Positions 10,824 through 22,083 of a stretch of 64,000 nt of DNA are shown here, in pieces. The notes beneath the pieces were generated by a model. That model was not told the origin of the DNA. It was given only the letters and a program-made list of their open reading frames with translations, and searched no databases. Source of the stretch: Diplocarpon mali (lineage: Eukaryota; Ascomycota; Leotiomycetes; Helotiales; Drepanopezizaceae); contig JAENRP010000156.1 in assembly GCA_024741835.1 (NCBI GenBank), positions 31,938 through 95,937 of the forward strand, read 5' to 3'. The position numbers were made by a program, and so were the translations under genes. The stretch's first letter is position 1. Each line of letters opens with the position of its first letter.

Positions 10824-11959
10824 GAAGGATAGTGTCCAGGGTGACTGGCTGCTCTAAGCTTCTATAAGCGGTAACCTTATATCTTTCCTGGATACTAAAT
10901 ATAAACTAAATATAGGCTGTTCTAGATAATCCGGTGGCTCATAGAAAAGGGTCGTGTTAAGATTATTCTGAAGAAATCGTGGTTATAACGCTTTTCTACA
11001 AGTGCATCATGCTTGAATCATCCTATGGGAGGGGGGCCTACACGGTTTCATTTTCAGTCAATGACGGAGAATTGACTGAGAATCGATAGAGAGTTTGTGC
11101 ACAAGAATCACTTTGTAGATAGCCAGAAGAAAATGCACTAAGATTGTTTTCTATTTAATGAATATGAAAAGCGCTGCTATTTAATAATTAAAAACTCCCA
11201 TTCTGATACTGGGAAATGATGCAAAGTTCTCCATTTCTTACACTTTTGATAGTTGAAAAATAATAAGTCCGACCAGAATAAGTGGAGACTCCACCCATTC
11301 TGCACGACAGGAGTGCATTAGCAATAACACTTTTATAATAGTCTGTTAAACTTGAAATATCCGACTACTAGAAGATTTTCAATAGTTTTGACAATGGATA
11401 TTGATTCCCGCATCTTACTTCAGTAGCTAGAGGTGTATAAGAGCGCAAGACAGATTATTTAAAGAAAAAAAACTGTCAACAAACTCTGACCATTAAGCGA
11501 GTTTCAACGAAACATAGCAGAAACAAATCATGTTATAATATTTCAAAGATATCTCTGCCTAAGATTCGATTGTTTAGGGGTGGAAACGAACTTTTGCTTG
11601 GTATTTAATCAGGTCATTTCTATTCACCGGGCTTTCATGATGATCTGAACAATCGAGTCAAGAGTATTGCATAGCTTCGTATCTGAATTGAACAACTTCA
11701 TAGATCGCGAAGAAAACAGGAATCTAGATCTAAGTCTCGCGATCTCATAGGAAGAGTGGCTTAGGAAAACGAATTTGCGCGTATCATTTTAAGCTAAAAT
11801 TGTAAAGAGCTAAACAACAGTCGCAAACAGAAAACGAGAGCAGATTTGAGAGGCTAAGCGAGAGGCTCTTCTCCTCATCGAAATTATAGAATGCCTTGCC
11901 GGATAAACCATCGCGTATTCCACCTCCAGAAGCTCAGTCTCAATCACCATGCTGAAAAA
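10824..11959. other. Intergenic, no gene recognised
   Basis: Mixed-composition sequence between the secreted-protein gene and the 3' end of the first kinase gene. There are no frames over 60 codons on either strand and no repeat structure that I could see. Confidence 0.6.
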
Positions 11960-14300
11960 TCAAGGAGGCAGTGCAGGCGATAGCCATCTGGAGAGGTCCT
12001 GATGCCGATTACAACGAGGCGGAGGCAATGCGACGCAATTGATCTGGTTCTTGCAACACCTTCTCAGGGCCGGAATGTACGCGGTACAGAAGCGTTTCAT
12101 GAGAATCGCAGGACTTCTCTGGACGGGGTCGCCCATGCGTTGCCTGTATTTGATCTGTGGCATCACTCGGGGGGCATTGAAAATGGGAGCGACTGGTGCG
12201 AGGCCGGGTCTTGCCGTGGGTTCGGGTACTTCGAGATCTTCCCACTAACGACAAGGTTAGAGAGTTACGACAACGGTGTCATGATTATTGGAGGGCGAAA
12301 TCTTTTCCAAGGAGGAAAAGAGGATTTATAGTAGTTTGGTTTCACTTACGTCTTCACCAACATGATTGTTATTGTTGGCTCGAAAATGAGCATTTATCTG
12401 ACGTCTGATGGTTGTCTTCATGTCCACTAGTCTGCATCGAAGGGCAGGCATTTCATACAAGCATTCTTGGATCATATCTCTGAGTGTAGCGGAGTAGTTC
12501 TGAATTTGGGTCTCAGGGCCATATGTGTTCCCTCTTGCTGGACTTCCGTTGAGATCGTAATCAGGCCTGAATGGGGTGAGATGGTTGGGTGGATCTGACT
12601 TCATACATATCAGTCTGCAGATATGGGTTAGAATTTTGATAAAATGTGGTCTGTATATCAGGCTATTCGGTGCTTCTCCGTGATTTCATAAATGAATATT
12701 ATGATAACAACGCCGTAGCGATAGGAAAGCGTAATGGACTGCTTACTGGTACATTATTGCTCCTAAACCCCACTAAATCGCTGGTTAGCGTGATATAACT
12801 CATGATTGAATCCGTAGCAAGCTATGCGTGTATAATGTCTCAAGGTTACTGAAGCTAGAAAAGATGGTGCAATTGCTCACAACGTTTGTTGCAGTGCTGA
12901 ATTCTCCAGCGATACCTGTAACTCGCCAGTCGCTCGCATTCCAAGTCTCGCTGAATTGTTCCTGCAGCAAAGAAATTAGTCCGGATGCCTACGAGAGTAA
13001 TCGGGGGTCATACCGGTGGGTAGTAATCTGGGGTGCCGGTTTCTCGCATTGCTAGCTTTTGCTGGTCAAGAGCTGCTCCTTGTACCGTCGGATCTAATTC
13101 CCATGAGTGTGCGAAATCTGTGAACTAAACATGCGTCAGATGGCACTAAAGAGCTCTCTTCTGGCTCTACCTACTTTGCAGATTGGCGCCATTGGGTGGG
13201 CAGTATTGCGTTCAGACAGCACGACTAATTTTGTCAACAAATGCAAACCTTAGAGACTCTGTCTGGACTCACTGTTATCCGGCTTGACATCAAGATGTAC
13301 CATTTCCAGACGGTTGGCGATTGGATTGTTGATCACGGCACAATTATTGACAGGATCCCAGTCGAACTCCTGGCCATTTTGCATTACGCTACACGCGTCT
13401 ACCAAGCATTCGAATATTCTCCACAAGGTGATTTCCTCGAAAGGGAGGTTACTGAATGCCCAAGTCAGTAGACACAATGTTACAAGCTGAGGCTTAGGCT
13501 GACCGTTGGATACGCCTATTTATCAATCCCTCCAGAGAGCCTTGGGGACAATACTCGAGAATGAGACGCTGTAGCCCCGGAACGAAAAGGCTTGGAGGTG
13601 TAAGTACTTCTACGATGTGATCTGAGAGAGATGGAAGACGGCAATTCCTCATCATAGTTGCTTCTTCATCCAGGATAGAGACGTCAGTTGTATTTAGCTT
13701 CACTGCCACCTACCATACACAGTATTTTAGCATTGATTCGACCCGAGAAGCGGCGAACACAGTCTCCGGAGATTTGGCACAGGATTTACATGTTTAGTCG
13801 TCCGAAAACCGAGTTCCAATGCTGGGAGAGTTAGACGCACCTTTGAATGAACCGGCGGATTAGGAGCCAAGGGATCGAATTGAAATAGACCGACGATGCC
13901 ATTTCCTCCCTCCCCAAGGATCTTGATCCCCTTCCAAAAGAAAGCCGGCGACTGAGCAGAAGCCAGGCCGGGAGGGATTGTATTCAAAAACAATTGTTTC
14001 TGCTGACTCAGGCTCGCTATACTCTCAGGTGGAGGTCGAGACACAGGCCCAATTGGCCTTGGTGGCTGTCGAGCAAGAGCAGGAGGTGGTCTGGCGAGCG
14101 TGATGATGTCGGCGTGTGTTTGCCAATGTTGCTGGGTAGAGTAAGTATCGATTGCACCTGACTTGAAATCCAGAGTGCACACGACCTACCGCAAACTCTG
14201 CAGCTGTGGCTTCCGGCGCCCCAGGGTTGTTGTAGTCCTTCCATAAGTTGTACTCGTCCAGAGATATATCAAGGGGGCCGGCCACATTCGGGTTTGCCAT
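11960..14300 (-). CDS. Divergent protein kinase, non-RD catalytic loop, C-terminal Cys/His motif
   Basis: Ten exons (high to low): 14300-14190, 14131-13841, 13709-13504, 13451-13273, 13224-13175, 13124-13014, 12961-12881, 12772-12747, 12614-12350 and 12244-11960, giving 534 residues. After a proline-rich N-terminus come a glycine loop (ILGEGGNGIVGLF), the beta-3 lysine (VAVK), a hinge-like LILEYCPQGSL, the catalytic loop VHLDVKPDN, DFA in place of DFG, and GTPDYYPPEQF (activation segment/APE). The C-lobe has a WGLGAIMY helix and an IQECLYEMPALRC segment. The catalytic loop has HLD rather than HRD, so it is non-RD. The tail holds a C-x8-C ... RC-x2-H arrangement (FCTAYIPALRRCC ... RCNRHQ), possibly metal-binding. 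Seven intron positions match the kinase gene at 24,138. DFA instead of DFG makes catalytic activity uncertain. Substrate and pathway are unknown. Confidence 0.75.
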
Positions 14301-14875
14301 GATTTACTCGAATGCTCTGCAGCTCGAATACTAGACGTGTCCAAGGAGCACAGTCTGGTGCGATGACCCTCGAATTCAATCAGAATACTCTTTTCAAGGA
14401 CTCGGTGGGTGGAGAGGCCAGCGGAAGACAATAACGTGCTTTTTCTGCATGATAGGCTGGATGTGCTTCTTTGTTTGCAGGAGGATCCTTTGTTCCCGGA
14501 AATAGTTTTTGACGCGTGCAAAGCAAATCGACAAAATCAATGTGAAGACAATAAGAGTTGAAGATTCTTCAGCTTCCCAATGAAAAATCGTTCCATTATA
14601 GACCATTAACGATCAATGCTTCAATCGCATCTTTACTCGACAAAGCTGCATGCTTTGAGATATACGTGATATTTTAACAAGCAGAAGTACAACTTTCGTC
14701 ATTAGCTTATAAATTTCTGATTTACTCCGATATTTGAAATTAAAATTATCCAGCTGTTCCAAGTTTGAAATAAGGTCAAAGTTGAAGATGGTTATTTAGC
14801 CTTATCAGAAGGGTTCAGGTTGTAGAAAATTGCTGTAAACCTCCAAAATTGGACCCAAAACGACCCAGTACCCAC
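14301..14875. other. Upstream region of the first kinase gene
   Basis: About 570 bases, AT-richer towards 14,640-14,760. It presumably contains the promoter of the minus-strand kinase gene. No clear TATA box or repeat was recognised. Confidence 0.4.
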
Positions 14876-15253
14876 TCAGTATAATTGATTTCCGTTGCTG
14901 CAAGTCGCGTGGGTAACCAGGCACTTCTTAGAGGCATTCAAACATTGTAACTCTCGAGGCGGTACTATACAGATAGGATAGGATGCATGCAACATCCTCA
15001 GAATATAAGGAGAGTTGTTTTCTGGCGTGAGGGATAGGATTCCGCTCTCCAAGAGAATGGGACCAGGATCATGGCCAGATATTAGTTCCTTGACAAAATA
15101 TTGCGTGTATTCGGGAGTAGCGGCGGGCTGCGGCTCTGGTATTCTGTACGAGGGCGATTGGTAAAATCTTGTTTCATCTGCAATAGTAAATGGGACGGCG
15201 TTTGGATCTCTGTATGCTCTCCATCCGCTGATTTCTTCGAGCATCTTGTCCAT
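14876..15253 (-). CDS. Hypothetical protein, possibly one exon of a larger gene
   Basis: An ATG-started open frame of 125 residues (MDKMLEEISGWRAYRDPN start) with balanced composition and no low complexity. Just upstream on the same strand the sequence GTTAGCAG could be a splice acceptor, and a second open frame runs from 15,309 (ATG). The two could therefore be exons of one gene, but I could not find a convincing donor. I recognise no domain. It could also be a remnant of a longer gene. Confidence 0.3.
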   Translation of the reverse strand: MDKMLEEISGWRAYRDPNAVPFTIADETRFYQSPSYRIPEPQPAATPEYTQYFVKELISGHDPGPILLESGILSLTPENNSPYILRMLHASYPICIVPPRELQCLNASKKCLVTHATCSNGNQLY

Positions 15254-17505
15254 GTACTGCTAACGTGCTGGACAGAGTACTTGTGAGCGCAGCATTACTG
15301 GTCGACATGGTGATACCAAGTGTCGATTGTAAACATAACCGGACGCTGCGACGCCGGCTCATCTGTGTTGGACTCAAAAGGCTAATGAATCCTCGTGGTC
15401 TATGGTCAGGTCTATCCCAGGGCCGCAAACGTAACCATCAACAAACAACAAAGAAATCTAAGGGGCCTAGAGCAGAGACCATTGAACCGAGTTTCTTTCA
15501 TGAAGGAACCCGAATAAATGTCAGGAACTCTAGGCTCGTTCTGAGATTTATGACACCGCGTTTGCAGAGAGATACATTTACATCTGGAGCGAGGTCTCAA
15601 GCGAGCCCCTGGATTGGTGACGTCTTGGCATAAAATCTTCATCGGGAATCGGAACATTAAACGAATACATGAAAAGGCAAAGTTTTAGTCGCAATTCTTA
15701 AGCTTGTGAGACACCTAACCAAGTAAGATTACTCGCAAGCAGATAATTATCTTGAGTGGATAGGTAGATTTGCTCGCAAATTATATGCATTCAAACGGCT
15801 TGGTATAAGACGGCATTGAGCTATTACTTATTTTTAATTAATCGATATTTTTATTCAGAGGAGCCCGGAACGAAGAGCAATCTTGAGCTACATTGTAATA
15901 AATCGTCAGGTTATAGATATTTCATATTTTGCTGCCGCTTGACATCGTGTTCTAGCCTCTCTCGAGGTCGACAAGCAATAGTCCATGACGAGCCGCTTGA
16001 CTTTATCAAGCCATTGACCGGTAATACCCTTAGAAACGATTTGAACTTGGTCTATCGTTTCTGGCAGATCGAGAATCAGCTTTACGATATGTTGCGAAGA
16101 ACTGTTGACTGACAGATCCGTATGAAAGACAGCTTCGTTATCCAAGGGGAACACGAACTTATGGGCGGACTTTAGCGCTATCTTGTTCTGTCGCGGAAAT
16201 GGCTGATTACATCGCTGGCCTGTACTTGAGCACGCGTGTGCGAACAAGGTCCCATCATTTACAGGGGCAATCGAAGTTCCCGAACGCGAATCGGACTTGT
16301 GACTCTGCCAGAGGAAAATAATGAGCTGTGCATCACTTAATATTCCCACAAGACAACCGTTCCCTGGCACCTGGGCCTAGAACTCTGACCGAAGTCCAGC
16401 TGGGGGACACTACCATACTCTCGAGGGCCAGTAATTGCCCGGAGGAAAGGCATTAGGGCTGGCGTTGGAGAATGTACATGCGGGGGGTTACGAATCTAGG
16501 CCGTGGCGGCGACCTGGCTGGCAATACCACAACTGGCTGTACTGGTGGCCGACGGGTCCAGCCCCGAAGCCGAAGGCATAACGAGCACATTTGAGTTATG
16601 ATAGCAGTGTTGGCTGATACAGGAGCTGGAAGCGGATTGTTGATCCGGTGCCCCTTCTTTCAGTCAACCAGAAAGTTCGCGTAGTTGACAATCATCTTTG
16701 CGAGAATAATTACTTCGAGGCTCAAACTTGACTGCGCTTGAAAGAACCGACGAGCAGCAAGTGCAAATCAAGAAAGATGCATGCAAGGAGTCTGTTAATG
16801 ATCGAACAGAGGCCCAGTACGTCAAACCTGGTGGGATACACAGCCCTTTGTTGTGCATAGCGTATGCCGAATGCATACTGCGAAGAAGTAAACAAAGAAA
16901 ACAGATTAACGAAGTCTTGCAGCTTATTACCGGAACGAAAATCTGCCTGAAAGTTTTCATTTCAGTAAAGTGGCGCCCTGGAAGCCTGGCAAAGGGGGCG
17001 AAAACGGCCATCGGCAAAGTTAATTCATTTCATGACTCCCAGCCTTCTAGTCCCCTGCTCCAGCGCTTCAGAACCAAGAAAGATTTACTATCAAAGAATC
17101 TGTTTTCATCACGCGGCTCATCTGTTAGCAAGAACAGGACTATCCCAGCGTTCCAGAGGCTAAACCGCAAGTTTTTTGGAACATCGTTGTCCAAAAACGA
17201 TAATTGATGATCCTAGAGAAACGCAGTGTTTGCAGATCACTTGCTTGCCTCAATTGGAAACATATTCCAAACCAATCTTCGATACGCTTTCGGTCAACAT
17301 GGCCAATATCCATGTGTAGCGGGTACTTACATATTTACAACTGAATGATGCACTGTTCAGACTGAACTTAGCTTTCATGGCCTGGCAACATTCGGCACGA
17401 TGCGGCTGTGATCGTGAAGCCCAGATAGCCAATATTCATGCGAAAGAGTTCTGGGCCCGCTCAGGACAGCAACAACCGCAGCTTTGGTTGCGTTCGTCCG
17501 GCGCC
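15254..17505. other. Ambiguous stretch with open frames but no recognised gene
   Basis: Two longish frames lie here: 15,906-16,370 on the minus strand (154 codons, no usable ATG) and 16,728-17,207 on the plus strand (159 codons, opening at TTG). Neither has a start codon, a recognisable domain or clear splice signals, so I do not call them genes. They may be exons or decayed coding sequence. Confidence 0.4.
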
Positions 17506-18753
17506 TCATCCGAGTCCACCATCGCTTACACTACCTCCCCTTTCAGTCCCCTCAATAGCCCAAACAACCGCACTTCTTCCCTCCTCTCTTGCCAAAACCC
17601 CCGTATGCAAAGCCCCGGGCACAATCATTCTATCAGCTCGCAAACCTAGCTCCCTACATCTCCTTTCAAGTACCAAGCCATGCTCCCCCGGAACAAGCTC
17701 ATCTTTACCCGCTTCGATAATGACCACATTAGGTAATCTACCACCTGCTATCTGAGATCTGTCTTTCAGGAACCTCAATGCTGTGAAGGAATCAAAGTGG
17801 TTCCAGAGGAATGGCCAGAGATAGCGGTAGGGGAGCCATTTATGCGGGTACAGCGTTTGAAGCATAACTTTGATACTAAGAAAAGGCGTTTCGAGGATGA
17901 GGGTTTGTAGAGAAAGGCTCGGTTCTGAGCTCGGTCTTGAGTTTGCGAAGAGGTGATATTGAGAAGCGAGGGTGGTGGCTACACCTGCACCGATACTTTG
18001 TCCCCAGATCACAACTGTGATCTCGTCTTTAGAGGTACAACCAAGCTGGAGAAAGTCTCTCCTAATCCAATTCAAGGAAGCAGCAGCATCCAGCGTAATG
18101 CCTTTCTCAGACGGTCTGCCTTTGGACGTCCAGTAGCCGCGGTAGCTGCAGCAGACCATCGTATACTGGACATTCGGGCCACGATCCCTAAGTATGCGGA
18201 GAACAGGAGATAAAAATGGTAGACGAGGAGGAAGAGAAGATGCGTTACCTAAAATCTATAAGCGACAACCCATTCTGTCCACTCATAATGCAAAACAAGA
18301 TAGAAGAGAAAAAGGAAAGGAATAGCAACCCTGAAAATAGAGGATATAAACATTCCTAGCTACGAGACCAGGATTGTTGACACTAGCCACGCATAAACTG
18401 ATAATCGTCCCATCCAAGGACTTGATTCTCTCTTCCCGCCACGAAATGCCGTTGCATTGGTTCGCATACTCTGCAATCGTTTCCCTGCGAGCGTTGGGAG
18501 GTAGCCCGGGCATGTAGATTATTTTGTTTTGGAATAAGATCATCATTGTACATTTCCAAATCCACAAGGCGATGAATAGTCCGGTGAACACAACTGGTGG
18601 TAGTAAGACTGTTGGGAGTCCTCCAAAGCTCCGACATGATCGGATAACACGCTGGGTGGATTGTGGTGGAGTCTGGACGTATACCCCACGGATTGGCCTG
18701 GAGAATGATACTTGCTGTAAACTGAGGATATTTCTGAGTTTTCTGCGAAGCAT
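17506..18753 (-). CDS. Membrane-anchored alpha/beta hydrolase, BEM46/ABHD13-like
   Basis: Two exons (18753-18330 and 18248-17506, 81-base intron) give 388 residues. A basic N-terminus is followed by a transmembrane segment at about residues 47-75 (PPVVFTGLFIALWIWK) and then QNKIIYMPGLPPNAR, a stretch typical of BEM46-type hydrolases. The nucleophile elbow is GQSIGAG (GxSxG). A probable acid Asp lies in GKDELVP and the catalytic His in GALHTGV. The fold predicts serine hydrolase or thioesterase-like chemistry at an internal membrane; the substrate is not known for this family in fungi. The intron donor is GTTGCT, less usual but required by frame. The gene is divergent from sds22, with 237 bases between start codons. 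Confidence 0.85.
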
Positions 18754-18990
18754 GCTTTGTGGGTTCTTCTTTTCTTATCCCTTGACTGGAGAGGTCCTAT
18801 GAATATTCACGCGTGGAACCATGCATGTTGTCGTGTCGTCCGAAAGAACATCGCAGCCTCGTGCGCCAAGCAATCAATTCACGAAAGTCCGCCCCGCCAT
18901 TGCATGAGCAACATCAACTCCAACATCACACCATGGGATGAGCTCTCACCACAAGTCCACCTTCAAACCGCCGCCTAAACTCTCGAAAAG
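18754..18990. promoter_or_regulatory. Divergent promoter between hydrolase and sds22
   Basis: Only 237 bases separate the ATG of the minus-strand hydrolase (18,753) from that of plus-strand sds22 (18,991), so the two genes must share or overlap regulatory sequence. The region is GC-moderate without a clear TATA box, in keeping with constitutive expression. Confidence 0.5.
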
Positions 18991-20378
18991 ATGCCCAGCA
19001 CCACTCCCCAACCCGCCGTCCAAGCCACAAATTCGGAGAACGAATCTCCAGCCCCACCACATATCTCCGCTGATGCCTCGACCGACGGTGCGGACTACGA
19101 CAAGCCCAAGACCCCACGCAGCGGTAGCGGCTGGGACGGCAAGCTACGTGTAGAAAAAAAGGAGGAGATGGGCGAAGAGAAAGGGAAAGAGAAAGAGAAG
19201 AAGATCGCACTCGTGAACCCAGAGGCCATCTCAGATCCGGAGTACTCAGATGATGAGAATGTGTTGCCTGGGGAGAGCATCGAGGCGGATGAAGGTATGT
19301 TCCGAAATTGGAATTCCAACAACCAGACTTTTGCTGATTCTATTGCCAATGCCTAGATCTCCTAGACGATTACCCACCGGACACCACCGAAATCGACTGC
19401 GTGCACGCACGCATCTCCTCCATCCCCTCCCTGCGACTGGAGCGGTTCCCCCTCACAACGCGTCTCTGCCTCCGCCAGAACAGCATCCCCAAGATAGAGG
19501 CCCTCTCCGCCCTCCCCGAACTCCTCGACCTCGACCTCTACGACAACCTGATCACCTCAATTAAGAACCTCGAGGCGGTTCCGCGTCTGCAGAATCTCGA
19601 CCTGTCCTTCAACAAGATCAAGCATATCAAGAACGTCGCGCACCTGACCGACCTGCGCGATCTGTATTTCGTGCAGAACAAGATCGCTGTCATCGAGGGC
19701 TTGGAAGGGCTGACGAAGCTGCGGAACCTGGAGCTGGCCGCGAACCGGATCCGGGAGATGCACGGGTTGGAGACACTGCTCGGGCTGGAGGAGCTGTGGC
19801 TTGGCAAGAACAAAATCACCACCATCGGGTCGCTGGCCCCTCTCCAGAACCTGAAGATCCTCTCGATACAGAGTAACCGCATCCGCGCCATCACGAATCT
19901 TGAGTCGCTGCCGCATCTTGAGGAGCTCTATATCAGTCACAATGCGCTGACAGCCCTCTCGGGTCTGGAGTCCTGTGCCGGCCTGCGCGTGCTTGATATA
20001 AGCAACAACCAGATCAGCAGCTTGAAGGGGCTCGAGGCGCTGAAGGAGCTGGAGGAGGTGTGGGCGAGCTATAACTTGTTAGCGGATTTCCTGGAACTGG
20101 ATAGCGTGCTGGGAGACAAGGAGAAGCTAAATACGGTCTACTTTGAGGGCAATCCGTTGCAGCTGAGAGCCCCGGCATTGTATAGGAATAAAGTTAGGTT
20201 GGCGCTGCCGAGGTTAATGCAGATTGATGCAAGTGAGTTTTTTCTCTACGTTTTCTCTTTCCCGCCAAGATAAGTTGATGCTGGTGGGTTGGCAGTGATT
20301 TACTGGGAGTTGTAGTGTGTGGGTCTTGGTTTCAACGTGGTATACTGACATGTTACAGCATTCGTGAAAGTCTCATAG
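18991..20378 (+). CDS. sds22: Protein phosphatase 1 regulatory subunit SDS22 (leucine-rich repeat)
   Basis: Three exons (18991-19294, 19357-20232, 20359-20378) give 399 residues. The N-terminal 100 residues are acidic and low-complexity (KEEMGEEKGKEKEKK). From about residue 115 there is an array of roughly 11 SDS22-type leucine-rich repeats of about 22 residues (LQNLDLSFNKIKHIKNVAHL, LRNLELAANRIREMHGLETL and so on), closed by an LRR cap with YFEGNPLQ. The last tiny exon completes the conserved ending QIDATFVKVS. SDS22 binds the PP1 catalytic subunit and controls its nuclear function and mitotic exit. The spliced terminal exon is supported by frame and by its match to the family's conserved C-terminus. 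Confidence 0.93.
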
Positions 20379-20844
20379 AGCCAAACTAGATAGACACACG
20401 CGAGGGGAATATGATGAACATGCCAGGCAAAGAGGATCAAAGGGCAGATGAGTATACGAAATGGATTAGTATGACTGAGTGGATTACGGCAAAGCAGAGC
20501 ATCGCGATGGAGTTCAGGAAGGGGTCAGGCTTTGTAACTCTGTAGATGAGCCAGTGAGCATAGCATAACATAAGTAGCATCTGGTATTGAAGCCCTATCA
20601 TGGCATTCACGATATTTTACTTTTCTTTGTAGGTAGGCTGCGTGAAGAGCCAAGTTTCGACTGGTAATCCGAAGATCAAGTTTTGAGCATGAAGATATAT
20701 GCTGCAGAGCATACTATGCAAGTTAGCTCTGCAAAACACCCAGACCTCTGATTCCGCCCTCGCCTCGCCTAGAAGTCAACAATTAAGCGAATATATGTAG
20801 GGTCCCAAGATACTGTTCCAATTAGCCCTTATCCAGCTCCCATC
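20379..20844. other. Convergent intergenic region (3' ends of sds22 and the reductase)
   Basis: About 470 bases between two stop codons facing each other, with no open frames. It holds the 3' untranslated regions of both genes. Confidence 0.6.
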
Positions 20845-22083
20845 TCAAATACTTCCCCACTTAGAGCGTAAATGAAGAAGGGGAATACTCACATCCGAAG
20901 GGTTATTAAATCTCAGCCCTCGATCCAGCCCACTAATAGCCTGCAGATCGCCCTCCTCCAAGTCAAAGCTCGTAACCTCCAAGTTCTGCTTCAGCCTTGC
21001 CGGATCATTGCTCTTCGGAATAACCGCCAATCCTCGCTGCGTCGCCCACCTCAGCAGAACCTGAGCCGGCGTCTTGCCCACCCGTGTAGCGATCTCCACC
21101 ACCACGGGATGCTCAAACAGAACCGGCGTCTCTTTGGCATTCTGGAAACCCAGCTCGAGAAAACTCTGCGGGCCGAACGACGAGTACGCCGTGACGGCGA
21201 TGTCTTGCTCCGCGGCGAGCTTGAGGAGGGTGGGCTGGACCAAGTAGGGGTGGTGCTCGATTTGCAGCGTTGCGGGGCGGACCTTGGCGTACCGCAGGAG
21301 GTCGAGGATCAGGGAGCCTTGGAAGTTGGAGATTCCGATATTTTTTGCGAGACCGAGGGTGTGCAGGTTCTCCATTGCGGTCCAGGTTTCTTGGATGGTG
21401 GCTGAGGAGAGCTGGACGTCGGACTTGCCGTCAAAGGCCCACTGAACGCTTTGTCAGTAGTTGTTTCTGGAATGATTCGAGGGGAGAACGTGAATTGTGG
21501 AGATATGTGCTGAGATGAGTTTTGGGTTATGATGATTAAGGAGAAAATTGTACATACGCCAGGAGGATAGCGGACTGAGGGGTCGACGTATTTCAGAGCG
21601 ACAGGGAAGTGGACGACTAGCGAGACGTTAACATCATGCGACGGACTCTCCAACGAAAAAGATGCAGCGCTTCTTCTCCTACCCTGGTGGAAGAGACGGA
21701 CGTACTATACAAATCAAAGTAATCAACCCCCCAGTCAGCAAGCTGCCTGCGAGCAATTGGTTCCACGCGCTCGCCATCGTGGAACGAGTTCCACAACTTC
21801 GAGACGATGAACAGCTCTTCTCTCTTCACCAGTCCGTCTTTGATGGCGCGAGCTACGCCCTCTCCGGCTTCCTTCTCGTTACCGTAGTCTGCGGAGTTCT
21901 GTCAGTAATGCCCTTACGTAGGTGTATGAAGAGGCGAAGCATACCACACGCTCCATCAAACAACCGGTATCCAGCCTTGATGGCATTGTAGACGGTATCA
22001 GCACACGTTGGGTTCGCCACCTTCCACAATCCGAAGCCGACTTGAGGCATTGGCTGCCCGGAGTTTAGCTTGATGGTTGCCAT
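20845..22083 (-). CDS. xyl1: Aldo-keto reductase, D-xylose reductase type
   Basis: Four exons (22083-21945, 21888-21706, 21616-21558, 21441 to about 20845). The sequence shows all hallmarks of fungal xylose reductase: N-terminal [11 protein letters not shown]; catalytic tetrad Asp in GYRLFDGAC, Tyr in DYGNE (across the first splice), Lys in VSKLW and His in [15 protein letters not shown]; and the coenzyme motif [13 protein letters not shown]. It reduces D-xylose to xylitol with NADPH (or NADH) in the cytosol, the first step of pentose catabolism. The C-terminus is uncertain: after FNNPSD the sequence is GTGAGT, a consensus donor. Reading through ends at 20,845 with an atypical tail, while a terminal intron would give a short different ending. 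Frame and lengths for the first three junctions are consistent. Confidence 0.88.

Noticed and set aside
15906..16370. Minus-strand frame of 154 codons
   Set aside because: It opens at GTG with the only ATG near its end; no domain recognised. It may be an exon but cannot be supported.
16728..17207. Plus-strand frame of 159 codons
   Set aside because: It opens at TTG, has no ATG in a useful place, no domain and no splice signals.
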